Source of the DNA: Lachnospiraceae bacterium UBA7027
GTDB taxonomy: Bacteria; Bacillota; Clostridia; Lachnospirales; Lachnospiraceae
Assembly (NCBI GenBank): GCA_002494135.1
Contig: DLBG01000133.1
Location: 3,836 to 13,691 of the forward strand
Length of the DNA: 9,856 nucleotides
Reading direction: 5' to 3'
The stretch's first letter is position 1. The number at the start of each line of letters is the position of its first letter. A model generated the notes under the pieces. That model saw only the letters and a program-made list of their open reading frames with translations. It was not told the DNA's origin and did no database searches. Of this stretch, positions 1 through 7,099 are shown one piece after another. A program made the translations under genes and the position numbers.

Positions 1-927
1 ATTGATATTGCCATTCTGGTGGTGGATACGACAATCGGAATGACCGCGCAGGATATGGAACTCGAAGCGTTGTTTAAAGAACGTGAAATTCCGTATCTGA
101 CGGTTTTCAATAAAGCGGACTTAACCGGAAGCAGTGCGACGAATCCGTCAAAATTCTATATTTCCGCCCTTACCGGAGAAGGAATTCATGAACTGAAAGA
201 AAGAATCGGTGCCCTTGCCGGACAGAATAAGAAAGAAGAGAAGTTTGTCGTAACGGACCTCTTAAAGAAAGGTGATTTTGTGGTACTGGTGATTCCCGTG
301 GATGAGTCCGCACCGAAGGGAAGGCTGATTCTGCCGCAGCAGCTTGTTATGCGGGAACTGTTAGATCACCATTTTGCATTCATATCCTGCCAGGATACCG
401 ATCTGAAAGAAACGTTATGTAAACTAAAAGAAAAACCGGCACTGATTATTACCGATTCTCAGGCGTTTGAAAAAGTATCCGCCGATACACCGGAAGATAT
501 TATGTTAACTTCATTCTCGATTCTGATGGCACGATACAAAGGCGGCTTAAAACAGCAGATTATCGGAGCAAGGGCCCTTGCGACCCTGCAGGACGGTGAT
601 ACGGTTCTGATTTCCGAAGGCTGTACACACCACAGACAGTGCAAGGACATCGGTACCGTGAAGATGCCCGGCTGGATAGAAGAGTATACCGGAAAAACAC
701 TGAATTACCGTTTTACGTCCGGCGGGGAATTCCCCGATGATTTAACCGGTGTTTCTTTAGTCGTTCACTGCGGCGGCTGCATGTTAAACGAGGCGCAGAT
801 GAAGTCCAGAGTGCAGACTGCGGTAAAACAGAAGGTTCCCATTGTGAACTACGGTATCGCAATTGCCTGCATGCACGGAATTCTCGACCGTTCCCTTCTG
901 ATTATCCCTACAGAGGATAAATCCTGA
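1..927 (+). CDS. hydF: [FeFe]-hydrogenase maturation GTPase HydF, C-terminal part (5' end outside window)
   Basis: HydF is the GTPase scaffold on which the 2Fe subcluster of [FeFe]-hydrogenase is assembled, with HydE and HydG, before transfer to the HydA apoprotein. The frame is open from base 1, so the gene starts upstream; 308 codons are present. The end of the G domain is visible as the G4 motif NKAD (about residue 38) and the G5-like SALTGEG. After it come the dimerisation region and the C-terminal cluster-binding domain. That domain shows C208-T-H-H and, 46 residues later, H256-C257-G-G-C260, the Cys/His pattern that holds the [4Fe-4S] cluster in known HydF proteins. The C-terminus looks complete. 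No hydE, hydG or hydA is in the window. The next gene is an oxygen-scavenging flavodiiron protein, which fits protection of oxygen-sensitive hydrogenase chemistry (inference). Confidence 0.95.
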   Translation: MDIAILVVDTTIGMTAQDMELEALFKEREIPYLTVFNKADLTGSSATNPSKFYISALTGEGIHELKERIGALAGQNKKEEKFVVTDLLKKGDFVVLVIPVDESAPKGRLILPQQLVMRELLDHHFAFISCQDTDLKETLCKLKEKPALIITDSQAFEKVSADTPEDIMLTSFSILMARYKGGLKQQIIGARALATLQDGDTVLISEGCTHHRQCKDIGTVKMPGWIEEYTGKTLNYRFTSGGEFPDDLTGVSLVVHCGGCMLNEAQMKSRVQTAVKQKVPIVNYGIAIACMHGILDRSLLIIPTEDKS

Positions 928-1007
928 GGGAAACTGACCGGGAAGAAACTGCCGAAGGGAAATGTAACGCGATAACGGAAATGCCGGATGATAAAAGCCC
1001 GGCGTTA

Positions 1008-1016
1008 TGATACAAT
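1008..1016 (+). promoter_or_regulatory. Possible extended -10 promoter of the flavodiiron gene
   Basis: TG-A-TACAAT matches the extended -10 consensus TGnTATAAT in eight of nine defined or free positions. It lies about 50 bases before the flavodiiron start codon, in the 141-base gap after hydF. The hexamer 17 bases upstream (ATGATA) is a poor -35, so the site would rely on the extended -10. The gap also has two weak GC-rich inverted repeats and no clear terminator for hydF. Confidence 0.35.
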
Positions 1017-1068
1017 GATTACATGTTCACCGGCTCGGAAAGCGCGCCGGGAAAGAAAAGGAGGACTT

Positions 1069-2859
1069 ATGGGAGTTACAAATGACATCATTTATGTTGG
1101 GGTAAACGATCACAAAATCGACTTATTTGAGGGACAGTACGATGTTCCGAACGGAATGGCTTACAATTCCTATGTGATTCTGGATGAGAAAATCGCGGTA
1201 ATGGATACCGTGGACCGCAATTTTACACACGAATGGCTGGATAATTTAGAGAAGGCACTGGGAGAGAGAAAACCCGATTATCTCGTGGTTCAGCACATGG
1301 AGCCGGATCATTCCGCGAATATTGTAAACTTTGTAAAAGCGTATCCGGACGCGAAGATTGTTTCTTCCGCGAAAGCATTCGTCATGATGGGACAGTTCTT
1401 CGGAACGGATTTTGCGGACCGTCAGGTAGTGGTTGCGGAAGGCGACACTCTGGATCTCGGAAAGCATAAATTAAACTTCGTGGCAGCACCCATGGTGCAC
1501 TGGCCCGAAGTAATCATGACATATGATTCTGCCGATAAGGTTTTATTCTCCGCAGACGCATTCGGCAAGTTCGGTGCCCTCGACGTGGAAGAAGACTGGG
1601 CCTGCGAGGCAAGAAGATATTACATCGGTATCGTCGGCAAATACGGCGTACAGGTGCAGAACGTGTTAAAGAAGGCTGCCGCACTTGATATTCAGACCAT
1701 CTGCCCTCTTCACGGACCCGTCCTTACCGAGAATCTCGGATACTATCTCGGACTGTATCAGATCTGGTCAACCTACCAGCCTGAGACCGAAGGCATCATG
1801 ATTGCCTATACATCCGTATACGGCAATACCAAAAAGGCAGTGGAGAAGCTTTCGGATCTCTTAAAATCCAAGGGATGCCCGAAGGTTGTCGTAAACGACC
1901 TTGCCCGCTGCGATATGGCGGAAGCTGTGGAAGATGCGTTCCGCTACGGTAAAATCATTCTTGCCACGACAACGTACAATACGGATATTTTCCCATTCAT
2001 GCGCGAATTCATCGACCATCTGACCGAGAGAAACTTCTCCAACAAGAAGATCGGTCTGATTGAAAACGGAACCTGGGCACCGCTTGCGGCAAAGGTGATG
2101 AAGGGCAAACTCGAAGGCTGCAAAAACCTTACCTTTGCGGACAACGTTGTACATATCAAGTCCGCGCTGAATGAGGAAAGCACCGCACAGTTAGAGGCAC
2201 TTGCCGAAGAGTTCTGCGGCGAGTATCAGGCAAGAAAGGCTGAGACCGCCGATAAGAACGATTTAAGAGCCCTTTTCAGCATCGGTTACGGTTTATATGT
2301 CGTTACGTCAAGTGACGGCAAAAAAGACAACGGATGCATCGTAAACACCGTTACACAGGTTACCAGCAGCCCGAACCGCGTTGCCGTAACAATCAACAAG
2401 GACAACTATACGCACCATGTTGTTCAGCAGACCGGCATTATGAACGTAAACTGCCTTTCCGTGGAAGCACCGTTCTCCGTATTTGAAAAATACGGTTTTG
2501 CAAGCGGCCGCAACACGGACAAGTTAAAGGATGTGGAAGAACTTCGTTCCGACAACGGACTTCGCTTCCTGCCGCAGTATATCAACGCTTTCTTCTCCTT
2601 AAAGGTTGAGAATTATGTGGATCTCGGCACGCACGGCATGTTCATCTGCTCCATTACGGAGTCCAGAGTGATTACGAAGGCAGAGACCATGACGTACACC
2701 TATTATCAGAAGAACGTAAAACCGAAGCCCGAAACCGAAGGCAAGAAAGGCTTTGTCTGCAAGGTTTGCGGCTATGTATACGAAGGTGACGAGCTGCCGG
2801 ATGATTTTGTCTGCCCTCTTTGCAAACACGGTGCAGCCGATTTTGAACCGATAGGATAA
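1069..2859 (+). CDS. Flavodiiron protein with flavin-reductase and rubredoxin domains (O2/NO reductase)
   Basis: This cytoplasmic enzyme should reduce O2 to water (or NO to N2O) and protect an anaerobe from oxidants. The start at 1069 is chosen because AAAGGAGG (1057-1064) lies just before it; the frame is open 27 codons further upstream without another good ribosome site. The 596-residue protein has four modules. First is a metallo-beta-lactamase-like diiron domain (about 1-240) with ligands H76, E78, D80, H144, D163 and H215. Second is a flavodoxin domain (about 243-400) with the FMN loop T-S-V-Y-G-N-T. Third is a flavin-reductase-like domain (about 425-545). Last is a C-terminal rubredoxin (562-596) with C564/C567 and C582/C585. 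Core flavodiiron proteins have only the first two modules; the extra two would let one chain take electrons from NAD(P)H and pass them to the diiron site. All metal ligands are present. The subclass name is left open. Confidence 0.95.
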   Translation: MGVTNDIIYVGVNDHKIDLFEGQYDVPNGMAYNSYVILDEKIAVMDTVDRNFTHEWLDNLEKALGERKPDYLVVQHMEPDHSANIVNFVKAYPDAKIVSSAKAFVMMGQFFGTDFADRQVVVAEGDTLDLGKHKLNFVAAPMVHWPEVIMTYDSADKVLFSADAFGKFGALDVEEDWACEARRYYIGIVGKYGVQVQNVLKKAAALDIQTICPLHGPVLTENLGYYLGLYQIWSTYQPETEGIMIAYTSVYGNTKKAVEKLSDLLKSKGCPKVVVNDLARCDMAEAVEDAFRYGKIILATTTYNTDIFPFMREFIDHLTERNFSNKKIGLIENGTWAPLAAKVMKGKLEGCKNLTFADNVVHIKSALNEESTAQLEALAEEFCGEYQARKAETADKNDLRALFSIGYGLYVVTSSDGKKDNGCIVNTVTQVTSSPNRVAVTINKDNYTHHVVQQTGIMNVNCLSVEAPFSVFEKYGFASGRNTDKLKDVEELRSDNGLRFLPQYINAFFSLKVENYVDLGTHGMFICSITESRVITKAETMTYTYYQKNVKPKPETEGKKGFVCKVCGYVYEGDELPDDFVCPLCKHGAADFEPIG

Positions 2860-2862
2860 AAC

Positions 2863-3633
2863 ATGATAGTCGAGAATGGTCAGTGGATCCCGCAGGGAGT
2901 GCGGCATAACGATCCGAACAGAATTAAAACGTGGAAACAGTTGACAGAGTATATAAAAGAGGCAGGTTTCCTGCCTCTTTTTTCCAATGAGGTAAAAGGA
3001 TTCTCCGTGGAGGAACATGTGGGAACCGACTGCTGGTGGACCGGCGATACAAGGCATGATCCGTGGGAGTGGCGCGAGATTATCGCTTCTAAGCATGAAG
3101 TGGCCTACGGCAAGTTTTTCGGCGGAAGGGCCGGTTTTATCAGCACGGAGTGGTTTGCCTATTTTGCAAATTACAGACGCGAAGGCTATGATTTTGATGC
3201 CCGCTGGGAAGACGGTCTTGCCATGCGCAGAGAGAAAATCATAATGGATTATCTGACGGAACGCGATGATGACGGAGATCTTTTATATCCCATAAAAGAT
3301 ATTCTTACCACGGATCTGAAAAAAGAGACCGGGTTCGGTAAGGGCGGGGAGAAAAATTTCCCCGGCGTGATTACGTCGCTGCAGATGCAGACATATCTGG
3401 TTACAGCCGATTTTCGCAGGAAGGTCAGCAAAAAGGGCGAAGAGTACGGTATGGCGGTATCCGTTTTGGTGCCTCCCGAAGCTTTGTGGGGGTATGAAAT
3501 GGTGACGTCGGCCTATTCGGAAACACCGTACCAATCCTGGGAAAGACTGTTTGAAAGAGTAAGAGAATACTCTCCCGATGCAACCGGAGAGGATATCATA
3601 AAACTCATCGGAAAACCTCCGAAAAAGAGTTAA
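2863..3633 (+). CDS. AlkZ-related conserved protein, function uncertain
   Basis: A 256-residue soluble protein with no signal peptide or membrane segment. It begins three bases after the flavodiiron stop codon, so the two are probably co-transcribed; its own ribosome site (AGGAT, around 2854) is weak, which suggests translational coupling. It resembles a family common in Clostridia that is often labelled AlkZ-related, after the HTH_42 DNA glycosylases. That label is from memory and not verified. Visible features are the conserved aromatic stretch D-C-W-W-T-G-D followed by H-D-P-W-E-W-R-E (about 55-72), a F-F-G-G-R-A-G-F segment, and an acidic D-D-D-G-D loop. A catalytic role is not claimed. 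The codons for residues 31-40 form a perfect terminator-type hairpin, listed separately. Confidence 0.65.
   Translation: MIVENGQWIPQGVRHNDPNRIKTWKQLTEYIKEAGFLPLFSNEVKGFSVEEHVGTDCWWTGDTRHDPWEWREIIASKHEVAYGKFFGGRAGFISTEWFAYFANYRREGYDFDARWEDGLAMRREKIIMDYLTERDDDGDLLYPIKDILTTDLKKETGFGKGGEKNFPGVITSLQMQTYLVTADFRRKVSKKGEEYGMAVSVLVPPEALWGYEMVTSAYSETPYQSWERLFERVREYSPDATGEDIIKLIGKPPKKS
2955..2983 (+). terminator. Perfect terminator-type hairpin inside the AlkZ-related coding region
   Basis: AAAAGAGGCAGG (2955-2966), loop TTT, and CCTGCCTCTTTT (2970-2981) form a flawless 12-bp stem, followed by a run of six T (2978-2983). This is the shape of a strong intrinsic terminator. It lies about 95 bases after the flavodiiron stop codon and inside codons 31-40 of the next gene. 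It may end most flavodiiron transcripts or act as an attenuator that a translating ribosome would disrupt. Its activity is inferred; the structure is read directly. Confidence 0.65.
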
Positions 3634-3685
3634 AACAGCGGAAAACTGGTGGGGTAAGAGTGAATCGCATATAACGGAGAGGCTT

Positions 3686-4537
3686 ATGGAATACAGACAA
3701 ATAAGCACAGACAGCGCCGAAAAAATCGGAGAGGGCGCTCACGGAGAAGTCTATCGTATAGCGGAAGATACCATAGTAAAAGTGTATCGTCCGACTGTTT
3801 CCATGGAGGAAATCCAGAGGGAAAAACAGCTTGCCAGATGGTCTTTTGTAAAAGGACTTCCGACGGCAATCTCCTTTGATATTGTTCGTGTGGGGGATCG
3901 CTACGGAGTGGTTTATGAAATGCTGAATGCCCGTTCCGCCGCGGATTACATTAAAGAATCGGATGAAAATTTTGAAAATTTCGTATCCAAATCCGTGGAA
4001 CTTATGAACCGGATTCACAGTGTCGAGGTGATGCCCGGAGAACTCTCCGACATGAAGGAGCGGACAATCGGATGGATCGGTAATCTTAGAAAATATCTTC
4101 CCGCGGATGCCTGCGATAAGCTACTGAAATTATTGGAAAATGTGTCTGAGAGCCATACGCTTCTGCATGCGGATTTTCACCTGAAAAACATTCTGATTAC
4201 GGGTGATGAGCTGATGCTGATCGATATGGATACGCTCTGCGCGGGTGACCCGATTTTTGAAATGGCAACGATTTATAATTCATATATGGAATTCCCTTGC
4301 ATTTCCCCGAAGGCGGCCGAGTTTCTCGGAATCGACGTTCAAACCGCAAACCGCCTCTGGAAAAGAACGCTGGAGCATTATCTGGAAAACACGGGGGAAG
4401 AGGAGCGGGAAGTTACAAAAATGGCGCAGCTTCTCGGCTGTATAAGGATTATCGATTACGCGGACAGACAGATCGGACTGCCGGAGAGAGATGTCATTCT
4501 AAAGACCTGTACGGAGGATATTCTTAAAAATTTATAA
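3686..4537 (+). CDS. APH-like phosphotransferase / small-molecule or protein kinase
   Basis: A 283-residue member of the aminoglycoside-phosphotransferase/choline-kinase fold. The motifs are intact: a glycine-rich loop G-E-G-A-H-G-E-V-Y (about 15-23), the ATP-binding lysine K32 in I-V-K-V-Y, the catalytic loop H161-A-D163-F-H-L-K-N168, and the metal-binding L-I-D180-M-D. It should therefore transfer phosphate from ATP, but the substrate cannot be told from sequence. It resembles the TIGR02172-type family of Clostridia and Fibrobacter (recognised from memory) and is not obviously an antibiotic-resistance enzyme. The start has GGAGAGG at 3676-3682. A 52-base gap without a terminator separates it from the AlkZ-related gene, so it may share that transcript. 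No membrane segment or signal peptide is seen. Confidence 0.8.
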   Translation: MEYRQISTDSAEKIGEGAHGEVYRIAEDTIVKVYRPTVSMEEIQREKQLARWSFVKGLPTAISFDIVRVGDRYGVVYEMLNARSAADYIKESDENFENFVSKSVELMNRIHSVEVMPGELSDMKERTIGWIGNLRKYLPADACDKLLKLLENVSESHTLLHADFHLKNILITGDELMLIDMDTLCAGDPIFEMATIYNSYMEFPCISPKAAEFLGIDVQTANRLWKRTLEHYLENTGEEEREVTKMAQLLGCIRIIDYADRQIGLPERDVILKTCTEDILKNL

Positions 4538-4554
4538 TAATGAATCGGACAAAA

Positions 4555-4580
4555 AGGGGCCTGTGACAAGGCAGGCCCCT
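4555..4580. terminator. GC-rich hairpin between the kinase gene and tRNA-Gly
   Basis: AGGGGCCTG (4555-4563) pairs perfectly with CAGGCCCCT (4572-4580) around an 8-base loop. On the + strand no T run follows, so it would be a weak terminator for the kinase transcript. Read on the - strand the stem is followed by five T, so it is a good intrinsic terminator for transcription coming from the right, antisense to the tRNA. It may work mainly as an insulator. Confidence 0.55.
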
Positions 4581-4594
4581 ATGAATAAAAGTAG

Positions 4595-4623
4595 TTGACA
4601 AATATCCTGTAAGATGATAATAT
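4595..4623 (+). promoter_or_regulatory. Promoter of tRNA-Gly
   Basis: A perfect -35 TTGACA (4595-4600) is followed by the AT-rich GATAATAT stretch (4616-4623). It offers GATAAT at 15-base or TAATAT at 17-base spacing as the -10. The tRNA begins about 43 bases after it, typical of a stable-RNA leader. Confidence 0.75.
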
Positions 4624-4665
4624 ACTACTTGCTGACGGCAAGATGCTAAAAAAGTCAAGCAAAAT

Positions 4666-4738
4666 GCGATAGTGGCGTAGTTGGTAACGCGCGACCTTGC
4701 CAAGGTCGAGACCGCGGGTTCGAGCCCCGTCTATCGCT
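4666..4738 (+). tRNA. tRNA-Gly (anticodon GCC)
   Basis: All four arms fold. The acceptor stem is GCGATAG (4666-4672) with CTATCGC (4731-4737), with discriminator T4738 as expected for bacterial tRNA-Gly. The D stem is GCGT/ACGC. The anticodon stem CGACC/GGTCG encloses loop TTGCCAA, with anticodon GCC at 4699-4701. The T arm has loop TTCGAGC (4719-4725). CCA is not encoded and must be added after transcription. Its 3' end is the apparent integration site of the downstream element. Confidence 0.97.
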
Positions 4739-4739
4739 C
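4719..4739 (+). repeat. Left attachment site (attL) in the tRNA-Gly 3' end
   Basis: The 21 bases from the T loop to one base past the tRNA end match 8471-8491 at 20 of 21 positions (C4726 versus T). Duplication of a tRNA 3' end with an integrase remnant between the copies is the classic footprint of tyrosine-recombinase integration. The crossover point cannot be located more exactly. Confidence 0.75.
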
Positions 4740-4743
4740 GCAG

Positions 4744-4778
4744 AAAGCCCCATAAACACTGAGTTTGCGGGGCTTTTT
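4744..4778 (+). terminator. Intrinsic terminator of tRNA-Gly
   Basis: AAAGCCCC (4744-4751) pairs with GGGGCTTT (4769-4776), and an inner AAAC/GTTT pairing extends the hairpin. A run of five T (4774-4778) follows. In the integration model it belongs to the left end of the element. Confidence 0.85.
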
Positions 4779-4788
4779 ATTTGCCAAA

Positions 4789-4808
4789 TGTCATCAGTTT
4801 GTCATCAG
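4789..4808 (+). repeat. Two TGTCATCAG direct repeats, 11-bp period, possible integrase arm sites
   Basis: TGTCATCAG occurs at 4789-4797 and 4800-4808, between the tRNA terminator and the integrase remnant stop codon. Short tandem repeats beside an attachment site often bind the N-terminal arm-type domain of tyrosine integrases. The role is inferred. Confidence 0.4.
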
Positions 4809-4816
4809 CTGACGTT

Positions 4817-5005
4817 TTAATCCTCATTTTGATTATCTTTTTGTTCCGCTTTTCTTGCGTTTAATATCTTTTCCCTGGCGATATCACAGTAATCAAGGCG
4901 TTCAAAAGTATAATACTTTTCATTTGTTTCAATGGATTGTCCCAAAATCTTTGCCCGATCGGATGAAGGTATTCCAGAAGGAACCAAACAATATGAGTTA
5001 TCAAA
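4817..5005 (-). pseudogene. Tyrosine integrase, C-terminal remnant
   Basis: Read on the - strand, 62 codons end at TAA (4817-4819) and show the C-terminal signature of phage/ICE tyrosine recombinases: S-G-I-P-S-S-D-R-A-K, then L-G-Q-S-I-E-T-N-E-K-Y-Y-T-F. The second Y (codon 4910-4912) sits nine residues after the position of the usual catalytic H (LGHS), as expected for the nucleophile, but that H is Q here. The tail ends in a charged stretch rich in K, E, Q, N and D. A TAG at 5006-5008 closes the frame upstream, and the rest of the roughly 380-residue enzyme, including the catalytic arginines, is absent. It lies about 80 bases from the tRNA 3' end, the normal place for the integrase of a tRNA-integrated element. 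It cannot be active by itself. Confidence 0.8.
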
Positions 5006-5113
5006 CTATTCCCCGTTGTTCTTTTTCACTTCGTCCATCTCCGCTATTAATTCTTCTAACGGACGATATTCTCCGCACCACCATTCAAAAACATGCATGC
5101 CTTCATCCCCCAT
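5006..5113 (-). CDS. Small open frame of 35 codons, uncertain
   Basis: An ATG at 5111-5113 opens a 35-codon frame that ends at the TAG just before the integrase remnant, in the same frame. The peptide has an aromatic and acidic character (H-V-F-E-W-W-C-G-E-Y, then P-L-E-E-L-I-A-E-M). This looks protein-like but I do not recognise it. No ribosome binding site precedes the ATG and a stop lies two codons upstream. It may be a small element gene, the end of a lost gene, or chance. Confidence 0.25.
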   Translation of the reverse strand: MGDEGMHVFEWWCGEYRPLEELIAEMDEVKKNNGE

Positions 5114-5139
5114 TGCTCACTAGTGCGTTATATTAAAAG

Positions 5140-6726
5140 CTATTTCAAAAACGCCTTTATAGCATTCGCAAATTCCTCAGGTAACTGCCCCTGCGGAGAA
5201 TGACCACATCCGTTTACGAGATATAACTCCTTTCTCGGAGCTGTTATAACTTCATAGTATTCTTTTATTGGTCCTACAGGACATGACCAATCTTCTGAAC
5301 CGGATATAAAAAGCACAGGTACTATATAATCGGTACTTCTTTTATATGCATTAAAATCAAGCAAGTAATCTATCAGTGGTTTTTGCAGATCTTCGTATGT
5401 GGTATTGCCAAGCATCGTTGACAATATAAGGAAATACCACCTGAAATCATCAACTCCGGCATATGGCGAAAAGAACGTTGCTGCTGTAGATACATCTTCC
5501 GTTACACTAACAGGATGATAAGCAGCCGTGATAGAATCCAGTGCGGACATATTTGCAACTGTCGGCTCACCTACAAGTTTCTCATATGCTTTCTCCATTT
5601 CTGTTGTGTCATCACCGGCTTCTTTTGCCTTGGTTAAAGCATCCTCGTAAGAATACTTATATGCATACAGCCCTTCTTCTATTACTTCCTGTCCGATCCC
5701 TACATAACCCGAAACCTTTTCGGGATGATCGAGTACATATTGGCTCCCCAATAGAGTTCCGTATGAGTGCCCCATAATGATCACTTTATCCTGACCATAC
5801 TTTTCACGGGCATAATCTACCAACGCATCCAGATCGTTAACGGCCTGATAAAAAGAAACCGTACTGTTATCAGGATCTGTTTTCACATTATGATAATATG
5901 TTCTGCCACAGCCTCTCTGATCCCAGGAGATAATGGTATAATCATCCGTCAGATAATCAAGCCAGCAGTAGTCCGCAATGGTGGAAGGCGCACCCGGTCC
6001 TCCATGAAGGCTTATGATGACAGGATTTGATGTATCATGACCAAGTGTTAAGATATACTGTTCTTGATCGTTAAGCATTATATATTCTGATTTGTTTATC
6101 CCACCCTTATAGTCAATTGCACGTTTAACCTGATTTATATTTCTTCCTATGATCGTGATGACAAAAAAAGCCATCACAACTGTCAGAATTATGAAAAAGA
6201 TTGCTTTGGGTATGGCAATGAGTATCCTTAGAACAATGTGTTTTTGGGGACTTGATCCACATACTTCTTTTTTATGTGCAAGATGTATTCCTATATGTCC
6301 GATTCCAAGTATGATTGAACCAAAGATCATCAGACTGTTTCCACCATATATCCCAAGAAGTAAAAATGCAGCAACAGGAAGCGTGGCTCCAGCGACCGGA
6401 ATTCCAAGAATTCCTGTGTAGAAATCCTTCATTGCCTTTTCACTCTTAAAGTATCGGATCCAGAAGATCTCATAAAGAACCATGCATAAGAACGAAACAA
6501 GAAGCACTGTAACCCAGAAATTCCAACCTTTAAAGTTGAAGTCTGAGAACATCAGTGCCACCGGTGTGACAATGAACTCGCCTGCTCTTTCCAATACAAG
6601 CAGAACCTTATTCTCATTAACCACATATCTGTCATAGTCAGCAGGCTTGTTCTTAGTCCATATGATATTTGGAACAAGAAGCATGATGATCCAGATCAAA
6701 CCTATATAAGAGAATCCAAAACACAT
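5140..6726 (-). CDS. Membrane-anchored alpha/beta hydrolase (prolyl-aminopeptidase-like) fused to an N-terminal membrane domain
   Basis: A 528-residue protein in two parts. Residues 1-155 hold several hydrophobic segments (about 5-23, 50-60, 70-90, 105-127 and 132-150) and resemble small stand-alone membrane proteins of Clostridia. Residues about 164-194 are another membrane segment, followed by an alpha/beta hydrolase with an oxyanion-hole motif H-G-G-P-G (241-245), D-Q-R-G-C-G-R-T (269-276), nucleophile elbow G-H-S321-Y-G, acid D479 (G-S-E-D-W) and H509 (G-C-G-H-S). H-G-G-P-G with D-Q-R-G is typical of the S33 proline-iminopeptidase group, so release of N-terminal residues from peptides or hydrolysis of a related amide/ester is plausible; the substrate is unknown. 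The start is supported by AAGGAGGA (6736-6743). It lies alone on the - strand inside the tRNA-Gly element and is visibly more AT-rich than the left flank. No terminator follows it. Confidence 0.85.
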   Translation of the reverse strand: MCFGFSYIGLIWIIMLLVPNIIWTKNKPADYDRYVVNENKVLLVLERAGEFIVTPVALMFSDFNFKGWNFWVTVLLVSFLCMVLYEIFWIRYFKSEKAMKDFYTGILGIPVAGATLPVAAFLLLGIYGGNSLMIFGSIILGIGHIGIHLAHKKEVCGSSPQKHIVLRILIAIPKAIFFIILTVVMAFFVITIIGRNINQVKRAIDYKGGINKSEYIMLNDQEQYILTLGHDTSNPVIISLHGGPGAPSTIADYCWLDYLTDDYTIISWDQRGCGRTYYHNVKTDPDNSTVSFYQAVNDLDALVDYAREKYGQDKVIIMGHSYGTLLGSQYVLDHPEKVSGYVGIGQEVIEEGLYAYKYSYEDALTKAKEAGDDTTEMEKAYEKLVGEPTVANMSALDSITAAYHPVSVTEDVSTAATFFSPYAGVDDFRWYFLILSTMLGNTTYEDLQKPLIDYLLDFNAYKRSTDYIVPVLFISGSEDWSCPVGPIKEYYEVITAPRKELYLVNGCGHSPQGQLPEEFANAIKAFLK

Positions 6727-6783
6727 AATAAAATGTCCTCCTTCTTAATATTCCTCTCATTGCGAATACTAACACATCTTAAA

Positions 6784-6812
6784 AAAATATTCTTTAAGAG
6801 AAACCTGTTCAA
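6784..6812 (-). promoter_or_regulatory. Possible promoter of the membrane hydrolase gene
   Basis: On the - strand, TTGAAC (6807-6812) is followed after 17 bases by TATTTT (6784-6789), about 57 bases before the start codon. The -35 is good and the -10 mediocre. The stretch also contains an imperfect CTTAAA/TTTAAG inverted repeat (6778-6798). Confidence 0.35.
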
Positions 6813-6834
6813 TTCTTAACTGTTTCTTATGTGA

Positions 6835-6987
6835 GCTATTTCTGCTGTATATGCTTCTGATTCTTCAACAGTATTTACAACACCATTACATGCAGAAAAC
6901 ATCAACGATGCCAATATTGCACCAGTCAATAAAAATGATAACGGTGACGGAACTTTTGAACTTTATATCAAAAAGGTTGGCGATTAA
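6835..6987 (+). pseudogene. Possible remnant of a small exported protein
   Basis: The 373-base gap between the divergent hydrolase and HD genes has one protein-like frame on the + strand. It ends at TAA 6985-6987, with fifty open codons closing in G-D-G-T-F-E-L-Y-I-K-K-V-G-D. Just upstream in the same frame is K-K-I-F-F-K-R followed by a hydrophobic run ending A-V-Y-A-S, like a signal peptide with an Ala-x-Ala cleavage site, but stops at 6817-6819 and 6832-6834 interrupt it and no start codon is seen. The family is not recognised. Chance cannot be excluded in AT-rich DNA. Confidence 0.3.
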
Positions 6988-7075
6988 TACACGTTATTAA
7001 ACTATTGATAGATAATAATTGAAAAAAGAAGCTTAAGTAAGAAGGCAGTGTGATATATTTCATGCTGCCCACTTA

Positions 7076-7084
7076 TGTTAAAAT
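7076..7084 (+). promoter_or_regulatory. Possible extended -10 promoter of the HD-protein operon
   Basis: TG-T-TAAAAT matches the extended -10 consensus with one change and lies 15-27 bases before the two candidate start codons. No good -35 is visible, and the leader would be very short. Confidence 0.4.
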
Positions 7085-7099
7085 GGGATAAAGAAAGGG

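Noticed and set aside
983..1003. GCCGG/CCGGC inverted repeat after hydF as a terminator
   Set aside because: The stem is only 5 bp with an 11-base loop and no T run follows.
2599..3096. 165-codon frame on the - strand
   Set aside because: It is antisense across the flavodiiron rubredoxin domain and the next gene, both strongly supported on the + strand; no protein features.
3686..4537. Aminoglycoside resistance gene
   Set aside because: The fold and catalytic motifs are shared with many kinases of unknown substrate, and the housekeeping context gives no support for a resistance role.
4855..5136. 93-codon frame on the + strand
   Set aside because: It is the complement of the integrase remnant and has no ribosome binding site or recognisable motif.
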